This document shows positions 8,928-17,699 of a DNA stretch of 64,000 bases, piece by piece. The notes beneath the pieces were generated by a model. That model was not told the origin of the DNA. It did no database searches and saw only the letters and a list, made by a program, of their open reading frames with translations. The DNA is from Actinomycetospora sp. NBRC 106375 (GTDB lineage: Bacteria; Actinomycetota; Actinomycetes; Mycobacteriales; Pseudonocardiaceae). The stretch's first letter is position 1. Each line of letters opens with the position of its first letter. A program made the translations under genes and the position numbers. The stretch is from the NCBI RefSeq assembly GCF_030269665.1, contig NZ_BSTS01000024.1:1-64000 (forward strand), read 5' to 3'.

Positions 8928-9151
8928 GCGAGGAGGAGGCCCCGGCCCGGCCGTTCCTGCGCGTCGTGCGCGGCGAGCCCGACGCGGCCGAGATCGCCGC
9001 GCTGACGGCCGTGCTCGCCGCCGCGGGCGGCGGCGGTGCGGACGAGCCCGACACCGCACCGGTGTCGAGCTGGGCCCGTCACGTCGATCTCGTGCGCGGC
9101 CCCGTCCAGCCCGGGCCCGGCGGCTGGCGGGCCTCCGCCCGCCCGCGCTGA
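8924..9151 (+). CDS. accE5: Acyl-CoA carboxylase epsilon subunit
   Basis: A 75-residue small subunit of the acyl-CoA carboxylase complex that in actinobacteria stabilises the alpha-beta complex. It has the family layout: a short disordered N-terminus, the core segment [21 protein letters not shown], a Gly/Ala-rich linker, and a Trp-containing tail ending in [10 protein letters not shown]. The GTG start overlaps the accD5 stop (GTGA), so translation is coupled and the two products are probably made in matched amounts. Confidence 0.9.
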   Translation: MSEEEAPARPFLRVVRGEPDAAEIAALTAVLAAAGGGGADEPDTAPVSSWARHVDLVRGPVQPGPGGWRASARPR

Positions 9152-9177
9152 CCACCTCCGACCGACCTGGTGACCTG

Positions 9178-10068
9178 ATGGCCCTGTTGCGCCGACGACG
9201 TCGCTCGCTCGTGGGTGGCGAGTCGTACCGCGACGCCGACCACGCCCTCATGCCGATCCCGCCGACCGGCGGGCTCGTGAGCTGCCAGCTCCGCAACACG
9301 GAGGGCCGCCCGCTGCCGGGCGTCACCGTTGCGGTCGTCGAGACCGAGGGCCTGCGCCGCGTCGTCACCGAGTCGCCCACCGACCCGTTCGGCTTCTACA
9401 CCGCGGCGGTGCCGAGCGGCGCCTACACCCTGCGCGCGAGCCTGGGCGGCTACCGGACGCTCACCCGGGACATGATCATCGGGCGGGGCGAGCACGCCGC
9501 CCTCGGCGCCCTGACCCTCACGGCCGACCAGGGCAGCACCCGCCCCTCACCGGGCGAGTGGGTGATCGACGACGCCCACAGCAGGCTCGGGTTCGTCGCG
9601 CGGCACATCGCGCTGAGCAGGGTCTACGGCCAGTTCACGCGCTTCCGCGGGTCGATCCACATCGCCGAGGAGCTCGAGGACTCGAGCATCGACGTCGTCA
9701 TCGACGCCGCGAGCATCGAGACCCACAACGCCCAGCGCGACGCCCATCTGCGGTCCCAGGACTTCCTGGCCGTCGACGACCACCCCCAGCTGCAGTTCTC
9801 GAGCACGCGCTTCGCGGTGCGCGCCGGCAACTCCTGGACGATCGACGGCGACCTCTCGATCCGCGGGCGCACCAACGACGTCCGGCTCGAGACCACCTAC
9901 CTCGGCACGCAGTCGTGGAACGGCACACGCATCGGCGCTACCGCCACGACCTCGCTGCACCGCGAGCACTTCACGCTCAACTGGCAGCAGATGGTCGCGC
10001 GCGGCATCCCCGTCGTCGGCTCCACCATCCAGATCCACCTCGACGTGCAGGCCGTGCTGCAGCTGTAG
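9178..10068 (+). CDS. YceI family protein with N-terminal carboxypeptidase-regulatory-like domain
   Basis: A 296-residue two-domain protein. Residues ~30-110 form a carboxypeptidase-regulatory-like (CnaB/transthyretin-type) beta sandwich, seen in LPGVTVAVVETEG and GAYTLRASLGGY. Residues ~120-296 form a YceI lipocalin-like barrel, with WVIDDAHSRLGFVARH and GDLSIRGRTNDVRLE. YceI proteins bind isoprenoid-type lipids; many are secreted, but here the N-terminus is a run of arginines without a clear signal peptide. It lies 26 bases after accE5 on the same strand and may be cotranscribed. The ligand is unknown. Confidence 0.85.
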   Translation: MALLRRRRRSLVGGESYRDADHALMPIPPTGGLVSCQLRNTEGRPLPGVTVAVVETEGLRRVVTESPTDPFGFYTAAVPSGAYTLRASLGGYRTLTRDMIIGRGEHAALGALTLTADQGSTRPSPGEWVIDDAHSRLGFVARHIALSRVYGQFTRFRGSIHIAEELEDSSIDVVIDAASIETHNAQRDAHLRSQDFLAVDDHPQLQFSSTRFAVRAGNSWTIDGDLSIRGRTNDVRLETTYLGTQSWNGTRIGATATTSLHREHFTLNWQQMVARGIPVVGSTIQIHLDVQAVLQL

Positions 10069-10134
10069 CCCGGCCCGGCCCGGCCCGGCCACGTCACGGC
10101 CGGACCGTCGGGGCGGCCGGTTACGGTGACGCCC

Positions 10135-10161
10135 GTGCACGGGGGGCTGGGGCAGCGATGA
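10135..10161 (+). CDS. Putative 8-residue leader ORF coupled to the downstream methyltransferase
   Basis: GTG at 10135 opens an eight-codon frame (VHGGLGQR) whose TGA overlaps the ATG of the methyltransferase at 10158 (ATGA). TACGGT at 10122-10127 is a good TANNNT box ending 7 bases before this GTG, so the mRNA should begin at or very near the leader ORF. The layout repeats the one in front of accD5. Confidence 0.4.
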   Translation: MHGGLGQR

Positions 10162-10979
10162 CGGACGGGTTCGACAGCGACGTGCCCTCGCCGGCCAGGA
10201 TGTACGACTACTACCTCGGCGGACGCGACAACTTCGCCGCCGACCGCGAGGCCGCCGAGGCGGTGATCGCGAGCCATCCCGACCAGCGCCAGCTCGCGCA
10301 GAACAACCGCGCGTTCCTCGTCCGCGCCGTGGAGCACCTCGCGGCCGAGGGGATCACGCAGTTCGTCGACATCGGCACCGGGATCCCCACCGCACCGACG
10401 GTGCACGAGGTCGCCCGCCGCACCCACCCGGACGCCCGCGTCGTCTACGTCGACGACGACCCGGTGGTGCTCGCCCACGCCCGCGCCCTCCTCGCCGAGG
10501 ACCGGGCGGTCGCGGTGGTCGAGGCGGACATGCACGACCCGGGGGCGATCACCACCCACCCCGACGTCGACCGCCTCATCGACTTCAGCCGGCCCGTCGG
10601 CGTGCTGTTCGTCGCCGTCTTCCACTTCTCCCCCGGCGACGAGCCGCACCGGATCGTCGAGCACTTCCGGCGCCGGATGGTCCCGGGGTCGTACCTGGTG
10701 CTCTCCACGGGCAGCTCAGAGGGCCTCGACGCCGACGAGCTCGCCGAGATCGAGGCGGCCTACGCCCGCACCCCGCGCGGCGGGCACCTGCGCACCGCCG
10801 ACGAGGTAGCGGCGCTCTTCGAGGGCTTCACCGTCATCGAGCCCGGCATCGTCGACGTCAGCCGGTGGCGCGGGTTCGAGCGCCCGACGCACATCTCGAT
10901 CCTCGCCGGGGTCGGGCGGCGACCCGAGGACGGCGACGTGGTGGGCCGCCGCGCGGAGTCCGGCGACCCCGCGACGTAG
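10158..10979 (+). CDS. SAM-dependent methyltransferase, DUF574 family
   Basis: A 273-residue member of the DUF574 family, common in Streptomyces and Pseudonocardia with many paralogues per genome. The opening SPARMYDYYLGGRDNFAADR is the family hallmark. The SAM-binding loop is FVDIGTGIPT (~residues 74-83), with VYVDDDPVVL as the acidic ribose-binding strand. The substrate is not known for this family. The start is preceded by a putative coupled leader ORF. It runs toward maf, whose GTG lies 11 bases after the stop. Confidence 0.88.
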   Translation: MTDGFDSDVPSPARMYDYYLGGRDNFAADREAAEAVIASHPDQRQLAQNNRAFLVRAVEHLAAEGITQFVDIGTGIPTAPTVHEVARRTHPDARVVYVDDDPVVLAHARALLAEDRAVAVVEADMHDPGAITTHPDVDRLIDFSRPVGVLFVAVFHFSPGDEPHRIVEHFRRRMVPGSYLVLSTGSSEGLDADELAEIEAAYARTPRGGHLRTADEVAALFEGFTVIEPGIVDVSRWRGFERPTHISILAGVGRRPEDGDVVGRRAESGDPAT

Positions 10980-10990
10980 GGTGCCACCCC

Positions 10991-11623
10991 GTGCGTCTGG
11001 TGCTCGCGTCCGCGTCCCCGGCCCGTCTGGCGATCCTGCGGGGTGCCGGGGTGGAGCCCCTCGTCGAGGTGTCCGACGTCGACGAGGACGCCCTCGTCGC
11101 CGAGCTGGGTGAGGACGCCACGCCCGAGGACACCGTCGGCGCGCTGGCGCTGGCCAAGGCGCGCACGGTCGCCGCGCGCGTCGCGGAGGCGGTGCCGGAC
11201 GGGGTGGTCGTCGGCGCCGACTCGATGCTCTGGCTCGACGGCGAGCTGGTCGGCAAGCCCGCCGGGGTCGACGCCGCCCGCGGGCGCTGGGACCAGATGG
11301 CCGGGCGTGCCGCCGACCTGTTCACCGGGCACGCCCTGGTCCAGCTCACCGGCGGCGCCGTCGGCCGCGAGGTGACCGGACACGCCCGGACCGCCGTGGC
11401 CTTCTCCGAGCCCACGACCGCCGAGCTCGAGGCCTACCTCGCCAGCGGGGAGCCGCTGGCCGTCGCCGGCGCCTTCACCCTCGACGGGCGCGGCGGCTGG
11501 TTCGTCGAGGGCATCGAGGGCGATCCGTCGAACGTCGTCGGCCTGAGCCTGCCGCTGCTGCGCCGCCTGCTCGCCGAGATCGGCGTGGGCGTCGACGCCC
11601 TGTGGGGCGCGCCCACGCCCTGA
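10991..11623 (+). CDS. maf: Maf-like nucleoside triphosphate pyrophosphatase
   Basis: A 210-residue house-cleaning pyrophosphatase that hydrolyses non-canonical or modified nucleoside triphosphates to the monophosphate. Family motifs are LASASPARLAIL at the N-terminus, the catalytic acidic segment GADSMLWLDG (~residues 76-85), a GKP segment and SNVVGLSLPLL near the C-terminus. The GTG start follows TAGGGT (10977-10982) by 8 bases, which suggests a leaderless transcript from a -10 box that overlaps the stop of the preceding gene. A Maf gene also lies between accE5 and accA3 in M. tuberculosis (Rv3282, from memory). Confidence 0.93.
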   Translation: MRLVLASASPARLAILRGAGVEPLVEVSDVDEDALVAELGEDATPEDTVGALALAKARTVAARVAEAVPDGVVVGADSMLWLDGELVGKPAGVDAARGRWDQMAGRAADLFTGHALVQLTGGAVGREVTGHARTAVAFSEPTTAELEAYLASGEPLAVAGAFTLDGRGGWFVEGIEGDPSNVVGLSLPLLRRLLAEIGVGVDALWGAPTP

Positions 11624-11647
11624 GTTCCGTCGTCCACCGTCCGGCGC

Positions 11648-11907
11648 GGCTCGGAGCGCCGGTTCAGGTTCTCGCGACACGGCCCGCGAGCGGGTGCACG
11701 CCGGCGCCGGGAAGATCAGGGGCGCGGTATCCACCGCTGGACCGCGGCGAGCGTCGATGAGGTGCTCGTGATCTCCCGGCTCGGGGCGCCGGTTCAGGTG
11801 CTCGTGACACGGCCCGCGGGCGGGTGCACGCCGGTGCCGGAGAGATCACGGGCGCGGTATCCACCGCCGGAGCGCGCCGAGGGTCGATGAGGCGCTCGTG
11901 ATCTCCC
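11648..11907 (+). repeat. 130-bp tandem duplication, two units
   Basis: Units 11648-11777 and 11778-11907 are the same length and differ at well under a fifth of positions. Shared landmarks include CGCCGGTTCAGGT near the start, GGTGCACGCCGG, GCGGTATCCACCG and the closing CTCGTGATCTCCC. Unit 2 contains a perfect inverted pair, GAGATCACG and CGTGATCTC, about 50 bases apart. It fills most of the 338-base gap between maf and the secreted-protein gene; nothing in it looks coding. Confidence 0.75.
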
Positions 11908-11961
11908 TCCGGCGCCGCGCACCGGATCCGATCGCGCTCGGAGCCGCGCGCCCGGCGCCAC

Positions 11962-12915
11962 TCAGGGTGCCGGGCGGCCCGGCGACGCCGGCCCGGCCGG
12001 CTCCGCGGGCTCTCCCGGCGCCACAGCAGCTCCCCGCTCCCCGGGCGCACCCGGCTCCGTCGGCGTACCCCGCTCCGCGGGCGCACCCGGCTCGCCCGGC
12101 GCCGGTGCCAGCCGCAGCGAGCGCACCACCGCGTCGGCCGCGTCGCCGTCGGCGTCGACGATCGGCGAGGGCCGGGCCACGGCCAGCACCGCGACCGTCC
12201 GGCCGGGCGCGGCGAGGGTGCTGACGCGGACGAGCGCGCCGTCCTGCGGGCCACCCTCGACCCGCCGCACCGAGGTGCGGGTGGGCAGGTCGGCGACGGG
12301 GTCGGGGTTGTCGGTCAGGGCCGCGGTCCGGGCGTCCGGCTGGAGGAGGTCGGCGTAGGCGTCGGCCAGGCGCCGGGCCTCGGCGTCGAGCGCCTCGTCG
12401 CCGGCCGGGTCGGGCGCGCCCGGGTCGGCCCGTGGCGGCACCCGGGCGGGGTCGGCGAGGCCGACGAGGACGACGGTGTCCGCGCGCCGCACGATCGTGG
12501 CGTCCCGGAACCGCTCCGGCGGGACCTCGACGACGTCCTGGGACGGCACCACCTGCCACCCGGGCGGCAGCGCCAGCGTCGTGCCGGTGACGTCGTCGGT
12601 CACCGGCGCGGCCTCGTCCCCCGGAGGCGCCGCCTCGGGGGTCGCGGAGGCCGGACGCGACGGCTCCGGGGACGGCCCCGTGGCGGGTTCGGTCGACGGC
12701 GCGGTCGGCGGCTCGGTCGACGGATCCGTCGACGGCTCGGGAGCGGGCGATGAGGACGGCGGGGGGTCGGCGTCCGCCGCGGCACGCTCGTCCGCGGCCG
12801 CCCGCACGGAGACCGCGCGGTCGGCTGTGACGGCGACGGCGACCACCGCGACGAGGCCCGCGAGCACGAGCACGAACGCACACGCGGCCACTGACCGCCA
12901 CCACCAAGACCGCAT
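11962..12915 (-). CDS. Membrane-anchored or secreted hypothetical protein
   Basis: A 317-residue protein with an N-terminal membrane helix or uncleaved signal (residues ~8-30), a Pro/Ser/Thr/Glu-rich spacer (~45-105), a globular extracytoplasmic domain (~115-275, beginning TGTTLALPPGWQVVP) and a Pro/Ala/Gly-rich tail. The globular part (PPGWxVV..., RFRDATIV) recalls lipoprotein-type domains that decorate actinobacterial cell surfaces, but I cannot name a family. The ATG at 12915 places the helix at the N-terminus. It is divergent from accA3 across 244 bases. Confidence 0.7.
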   Translation of the reverse strand: MRSWWWRSVAACAFVLVLAGLVAVVAVAVTADRAVSVRAAADERAAADADPPPSSSPAPEPSTDPSTEPPTAPSTEPATGPSPEPSRPASATPEAAPPGDEAAPVTDDVTGTTLALPPGWQVVPSQDVVEVPPERFRDATIVRRADTVVLVGLADPARVPPRADPGAPDPAGDEALDAEARRLADAYADLLQPDARTAALTDNPDPVADLPTRTSVRRVEGGPQDGALVRVSTLAAPGRTVAVLAVARPSPIVDADGDAADAVVRSLRLAPAPGEPGAPAERGTPTEPGAPGERGAAVAPGEPAEPAGPASPGRPAP

Positions 12916-13106
12916 CGAACGCCGACCGTAGCCACGTGCCGGGTGTGACGCGCACGGGGGCGGGGCAGAGGGTGGACGGCGGGCGGAGATCGGTCCGGCC
13001 GCCCCGGACGTGTGGTGCTCGTGTGGCCATGACCACGCCCGGGCCCCCGACGGCGCCCGGCCGAGTACGAGAGAGTGACCTGACCGGGCACCCGTCCGGC
13101 CGCCCC

Positions 13107-13112
13107 TACACT
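13107..13112 (+). promoter_or_regulatory. Candidate -10 box for accA3
   Basis: TACACT fits TANNNT and lies about 47 bases before the accA3 ATG, giving a short leader that carries the ribosome binding site CCAGGAGG. A TGACCG at 13081-13086 is upstream, but its spacing is longer than ideal for a -35. Confidence 0.35.
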
Positions 13113-13159
13113 GCCCCGACCGTCCCCGGTTCAGCGACGATCCTCCAGGAGGTCCCCGA

Positions 13160-14968
13160 ATGGCCGCGTCCGCCCCGGCGGGGTTCGACCCGCTGCACAC
13201 CGTCCTCGTCGCCAACCGAGGCGAGATCGCGGTGCGGGTCGTGCGCGCGTGCCAGGACGCGGGGCTGCAGAGCGTCGCCGTGTACGCCGAGCCGGACCGG
13301 GACGCCCCCCACGTGCGGCTCGCGGACCAGGCGTTCGCGCTGGGCGGGGAGACCGCGGCGGACTCGTACCTGGACATCGAGAAGCTGATCGGCGCGGCCC
13401 GGGAGTCCGGTGCGAACGCCGTGCACCCGGGGTACGGCTTCCTCTCGGAGAACGCCGACTTCGCCCAGGCCGTCATCGACGCCGGGCTGATCTGGATCGG
13501 CCCGTCGCCGCAGGCCATCAACGACCTGGGCGACAAGGTCACGGCGCGCAAGATCGCCGAGCGCTCCGGGGCGCCGCTGGTGCCCGGGACGAAGGACCCG
13601 GTCGCCGACGCCGACGAGGTCATCGCCTTCGCCGACGAGCACGGGCTGCCGGTGGCCATCAAGGCGGCCTTCGGCGGCGGCGGGCGCGGCATGCGCGTCG
13701 CCCGCGAGCGCGACGAGATCGCCGAGATGTTCGACGCCGCGGTCCGCGAGGCCGTGTCGGCGTTCGGGCGCGGCGAGTCGTTCGTCGAGCGCTACCTCGA
13801 CCGCCCGCGCCACGTCGAGGCCCAGGTGCTGGCCGATCAGCACGGCAACTGCATCGTCGTCGGCACCCGCGACTGCTCGCTGCAGCGCCGCCACCAGAAG
13901 CTGGTCGAGGAGGCGCCGGCGCCGTTCCTCACCGACGAGCAGCGCAAGCGCATCCACACCTCGGCCCGCGACATCTGTGTCGAGGCCGGCTACTCCGGCG
14001 CCGGCACGGTCGAGTTCCTGGTCGGCGAGGACGGCACGATCTCGTTCCTCGAGGTCAACACCCGCCTGCAGGTCGAGCACCCCGTCTCCGAGGAGACGAG
14101 CGGGATCGACCTGGTGCTCGAGCAGTTCCGGATCGCCGCGGGCCAGCACCTGCGGTTCACCGAGGACCCGGAGCCGCGCGGGCACGCGATCGAGTACCGG
14201 ATCAACGGCGAGGACGCCGGGCGCGGCTTCCTGCCCGCCCCGGGCACGGTCACCCGCTTCGTGGCCCCCGACGGCCCCGGCGTGCGCGTGGATTCCGGCG
14301 TCGAGACCGGGACCGTGATCGGCGGCCAGTTCGACTCGATGGTCGGCAAGCTGATCGTCACCGGCGAGGACCGCGAGCAGGCGATGGCCCGGTCCCGCCG
14401 GGCGCTCGCCGAGCTGGTGGTCGAGGGGCTGCCGACCGTCATCCCGTTCCACCGAGCCGTGCTGGACGACCCGGCCTTCACCGCTCCCGACGGCGCCGAG
14501 TCCTTCCTCGTGCACACCCGCTGGATCGAGACCGAGTTCGACAACCAGATCCCGCCCTTCGAGGCCGCGCCGGCCGAGGACGAGGAGGAGACGGCGCCGC
14601 GCCAGACCGTCGTGGTCGAGGTCGGCGGCAAGCGCCTCGAGGTCTCGCTGCCCGGCGACCTCGCGCTCGGCGGCGGGGGTGGCGGCGCGCGTGCCGCGGC
14701 ACCGAAGAAGAAGCGCGGCCGCTCCGGCGGCGGGGCGAAGGTCTCCGGCGACGCGGTCACCGCGCCCATGCAGGGCACCGTGGTCAAGGTCGCGGTCTCC
14801 GAGGGTGACACGGTCGCCGCGGGCGACCTCGTGGTCGTCGTCGAGGCGATGAAGATGGAGAACCCGGTCACCGCCCACAAGGACGGCGTCGTCACCGGAC
14901 TCACGCTCGAGGCCGGCGCGAGCGTCAACCAGGGCGCCGTGATCTGCGAGATCCCGGACGCGAGCTAG
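13160..14968 (+). CDS. accA3: Acetyl/propionyl-CoA carboxylase alpha subunit (biotin carboxylase + BCCP)
   Basis: A 602-residue biotin-dependent carboxylase subunit. Residues 1-450 are the biotin carboxylase ([31 protein letters not shown], the glycine-rich ATP loop [24 protein letters not shown]). A short linker and a Lys-rich hinge follow, and the C-terminal biotinyl domain carries the biotin-acceptor Lys in [11 protein letters not shown]. It supplies carboxybiotin to AccD-type subunits, including AccD5 at 7284. The start is fixed by the ribosome binding site CCAGGAGG nine bases upstream. The name follows M. tuberculosis AccA3, which occupies the same neighbourhood. Confidence 0.95.
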   Translation: MAASAPAGFDPLHTVLVANRGEIAVRVVRACQDAGLQSVAVYAEPDRDAPHVRLADQAFALGGETAADSYLDIEKLIGAARESGANAVHPGYGFLSENADFAQAVIDAGLIWIGPSPQAINDLGDKVTARKIAERSGAPLVPGTKDPVADADEVIAFADEHGLPVAIKAAFGGGGRGMRVARERDEIAEMFDAAVREAVSAFGRGESFVERYLDRPRHVEAQVLADQHGNCIVVGTRDCSLQRRHQKLVEEAPAPFLTDEQRKRIHTSARDICVEAGYSGAGTVEFLVGEDGTISFLEVNTRLQVEHPVSEETSGIDLVLEQFRIAAGQHLRFTEDPEPRGHAIEYRINGEDAGRGFLPAPGTVTRFVAPDGPGVRVDSGVETGTVIGGQFDSMVGKLIVTGEDREQAMARSRRALAELVVEGLPTVIPFHRAVLDDPAFTAPDGAESFLVHTRWIETEFDNQIPPFEAAPAEDEEETAPRQTVVVEVGGKRLEVSLPGDLALGGGGGGARAAAPKKKRGRSGGGAKVSGDAVTAPMQGTVVKVAVSEGDTVAAGDLVVVVEAMKMENPVTAHKDGVVTGLTLEAGASVNQGAVICEIPDAS

Positions 14969-14996
14969 GCCGTCCACCGGGGCGCATACTGGCGCC

Positions 14997-15431
14997 ATGG
15001 CCGACGTGGGGGCTCACGAGCGCGAGCTGGCCATGGAGGCGCTCGACGCGCACCGGCGCACCGGCCGGCTGGAGCGCGACGAGCACGCGACGCGCTGCGC
15101 CTCGGCGTCGACGGCCACGTCGCGGTCCGAGCTCGACGCGCTGTTCACCGACCTGCCCGAGCCCCATCCGGCCTACCCCGGGCCGCCGCCGGGACGCGAC
15201 CGCGCAGTCGCGGCCGGGCCGGTCGACGCCCCCGCCGCGCCGGAGCTGCCCGAGCTCGTCGCTCCTGGCGGCGCGGCCATCGCCCGGCACGCGGGGCTCA
15301 TCTCGCTGCTGACCCCGGCGGTCGCCGCCGTGCTCTTCGCGGTCAGCGGCGGGCGGTTCCCGTGGATCTTCATCCTCGTCCCCGTCGTGCTGGCCGCGGT
15401 GGCCTGGATCTCCCACCGCGAAGGGCAGTGA
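14997..15431 (+). CDS. DUF1707 domain protein with C-terminal membrane segment
   Basis: A 144-residue protein with an N-terminal DUF1707 (SHOCT-like) domain (HERELAMEALDAHRRTGRLE, with the DEHATRC and LDALFTDLPEPH segments), a Pro/Ala-rich linker, and two hydrophobic stretches at residues ~102-117 and ~121-138 that form a membrane hairpin. DUF1707 proteins are widespread in actinobacteria and of unknown function. It lies 28 bases after accA3. ATACT just upstream could act as a -10 for a leaderless transcript. Confidence 0.85.
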   Translation: MADVGAHERELAMEALDAHRRTGRLERDEHATRCASASTATSRSELDALFTDLPEPHPAYPGPPPGRDRAVAAGPVDAPAAPELPELVAPGGAAIARHAGLISLLTPAVAAVLFAVSGGRFPWIFILVPVVLAAVAWISHREGQ

Positions 15432-15603
15432 CGTCCGCGGCACGCGAAATTCCCGACGACCTCGTCACGACCAGGAACAGGCGCCTTCCCCGGCACGTTG
15501 TCGCGGGGGTCCGAGGGTCGAATTCGCTCGCCTGTCGGGGGTGCGTGTGATGCTCTGCCACGCCGGACCGTGACCGTCACGGCCGCTGCCACGAGGGGGA
15601 ACG

Positions 15604-17088
15604 ATGACCGGTCCGAGCGACGCCGGACCCACCCAGGCCGCCCGGCCGATGGTGATCGTCATGACGCTGGTCGTGTCGGCCTTCGTCATGATCCTCAACG
15701 AGACGATCCTCTCGGTGGCGCTGCCGCACCTCACGGGCGACCTCGGGGTCTCGGCCACCACCGTGCAGTGGCTGACGAGCGGGTTCCTCCTGACGATGGG
15801 CGTGGTCATCCCGACCACGGGCTACATCCTCAACCGGTTCACGCCGCGGCAGGTCTTCCTCGCGGCCATGTCGCTGTTCAGCACCGGCACGCTGATCTGC
15901 GCGCTCTCGCCCGGCTTCGAGCTGCTGCTCGTCGGTCGCGTCGTCCAGGCCACGGGCACCGCGGTGATGATCCCGCTGCTGATGACCTCGGTCATGCGCC
16001 TGATCCCGCCCGAGAAGCGCGGCGCGACCATGGGCACGATCTCGATCGTCATCGCCGTCGCCCCCGCGGTCGGCCCGACCATCGGCGGCCTCATCCTCGC
16101 CTCGCTCGACTGGCGGTGGATGTTCTGGAGCGTGCTGCCGCTGGCGGTGGCCGCGCTCGTCATCGGGTTCGTGATGTTCCGGCTCTCCGGCGAGACCCGC
16201 GTGACGCCGCTCGACCTGTTCTCCGTGCTGCTGTCGTTCCTCGGCTTCGGCGGCATCGTCTACGGGCTCTCGACGCTGGGCCACGGTGGCGGGGCCGTCG
16301 TCCCGCCGTGGGTGGCGCTCGTCGTCGGCGCCGTCGCGCTGACCGTGTTCATCGCGCGCCAGATGCGCCTGCAGCGCACCGAGTCCGCGCTGCTCGACCT
16401 GCGCCCGTTCGGCCACAAGCCCTTCGTGGTCGCGATCGTCCTCTCGGCGCTGCTGTTCATGTCGCTGCTCGGCGCCGGGGCGATCCTGCTGCCGATCTAC
16501 CTGCAGACGGTGCTCGGAGTCAGCGCGGCGGCCACCGGTCTCGCCGTCCTGCCCGGCGGGCTCGTGCTCGGCTTCATGGGACGCCCGGTGGGCCGCCTGT
16601 TCGACCGCGTCGGCGCACGTCCGCTCGTGATCCCGGGCGCGATCGGGCTGGCGACCTCGATGTGGCTGCTCGCCGCGCTCGGCGCCGGGGCCGCGCTGTG
16701 GATGGTCATCGCCGTCCACATCCTGCTCATGGCCTCGCTCGGTCTCATGATGACGCCACTGCTCACGGAGGGGCTCTCGGTGCTTCCCGAGAACCTCTAC
16801 TCGCACGGCAGCGCGATCCTCACGACGCTGCAGCAGGTCGCCGGTGCCGCGGGCACCGCGGGGTTCGTGACGATCGCCGCGCTCGGCTCCGCCTCGGTCA
16901 CCGGGGCGCCGGACGCCCAGGGTCTCCAGGTCGCCTTCATGGCCGCCGGGGTCATCGGGCTCATCGCGGTCGGCGTCTCGTTCATGGTGCAGCGCAAGCC
17001 GGCGCCCGGGTCCGGCGGCGAGCCGACGGGCGACGCGGACGCCGACGAGGCCAGCGGAACCCCGTCCACGCCGGTGGCCGGTCACTAG
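15604..17088 (+). CDS. MFS transporter, DHA2 (EmrB/QacA) family
   Basis: A 494-residue major facilitator exporter with about 14 membrane helices, expected to expel drugs or metabolites using the proton gradient. Motif D1-like LNETILSVALPHL lies in helix 1, GRVVQATGTAVMIPL in helix 4 and the antiporter motif C APAVGPTIGGLI in helix 5. A hydrophilic tail of about 30 residues follows. The ATG follows GAGGGGAACG. The substrate is unknown and no regulator is adjacent. The stop codon lies inside a 13-bp tandem repeat. Confidence 0.92.
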   Translation: MTGPSDAGPTQAARPMVIVMTLVVSAFVMILNETILSVALPHLTGDLGVSATTVQWLTSGFLLTMGVVIPTTGYILNRFTPRQVFLAAMSLFSTGTLICALSPGFELLLVGRVVQATGTAVMIPLLMTSVMRLIPPEKRGATMGTISIVIAVAPAVGPTIGGLILASLDWRWMFWSVLPLAVAALVIGFVMFRLSGETRVTPLDLFSVLLSFLGFGGIVYGLSTLGHGGGAVVPPWVALVVGAVALTVFIARQMRLQRTESALLDLRPFGHKPFVVAIVLSALLFMSLLGAGAILLPIYLQTVLGVSAAATGLAVLPGGLVLGFMGRPVGRLFDRVGARPLVIPGAIGLATSMWLLAALGAGAALWMVIAVHILLMASLGLMMTPLLTEGLSVLPENLYSHGSAILTTLQQVAGAAGTAGFVTIAALGSASVTGAPDAQGLQVAFMAAGVIGLIAVGVSFMVQRKPAPGSGGEPTGDADADEASGTPSTPVAGH

Positions 17089-17163
17089 CGCCGGTCACCA
17101 GCGCCGGTCACCAGCGCCGGTCACCAGCGCCGGTCACCAGCGCCGGTCACCAGCGCCGGTCAC
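17077..17163 (+). repeat. 13-bp tandem repeat, six and two-thirds units
   Basis: Unit GCCGGTCACCAGC is repeated in perfect register from 17077 to 17163. Only the first unit differs, and its single change (CTAG for CCAG) supplies the TAG stop of the MFS gene at 17086-17088. The other end touches the stop of the DUF1772 gene on the minus strand. Confidence 0.9.
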
Positions 17164-17627
17164 ACGAGCAGGGCCACCGCGCCCACGGTCGTGATCGCGG
17201 TGCGCACGGCGTGGGCCCGGGTCCACGGCCGCTCGAACGCCTCGCGGGCCCGGACGACGTCACCGGCGTCGGCGGTCTCGCCGGCGTCCGTGCGGTCGAG
17301 GGCGGTGTTGAGCGGGATGTTCACGGCCACGGTCACGCCGATCGAGGCGAGCTGCAGCACGGCACCGAGCGCCACGAACAGCACCGGCGCGCCGACGACC
17401 AGGGCGAGCACCGCCGCCGCCACCGCGACCACCGGGGCGCCGAGGAAGAGCACGACGAACCCGGGGCGCACGATCACGCGGTTGACGGTCTGCATCACCG
17501 TCACGAGCACCCGATCGGGCAGCCGGGCGAGCGAGGGCATGATCACGACGCTGAACGCGAGGTAGAACCCCGCCAGCAGCGCGGAGAGCACGCCGGCGAC
17601 GAGCTGGACGACGGTGAGAGCGGGCAT
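17160..17627 (-). CDS. DUF1772 (anthrone oxygenase-like) membrane protein
   Basis: A 155-residue integral membrane protein with four helices, roughly at residues 6-28, 54-76, 80-100 and 138-155. The pattern GFYLAFSVVIMPSLARLP and the cytosolic VNIPLNTALDR segment are typical of the DUF1772 family, which includes anthrone oxygenase-like proteins and many uncharacterised ones. The function here is unknown. It converges on the MFS transporter and is separated from it only by the 13-bp tandem repeat. Confidence 0.8.
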   Translation of the reverse strand: MPALTVVQLVAGVLSALLAGFYLAFSVVIMPSLARLPDRVLVTVMQTVNRVIVRPGFVVLFLGAPVVAVAAAVLALVVGAPVLFVALGAVLQLASIGVTVAVNIPLNTALDRTDAGETADAGDVVRAREAFERPWTRAHAVRTAITTVGAVALLV

Positions 17628-17699
17628 GCGCCCAGCTCACCGGCGCACGCCGCCGCTCACCAGTGCCGCGCGTCCGGGGTCCGTGTCCGCCCGTCCGGG

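Noticed and set aside
10069-10089. CCCGG tandem run after the YceI-type gene
   Set aside because: Four short units of very simple GC sequence; too little to call a functional repeat or terminator.
13106-14998. 630-codon open frame opposite accA3
   Set aside because: accA3 is unmistakable on the plus strand; the antisense frame has no recognisable fold.
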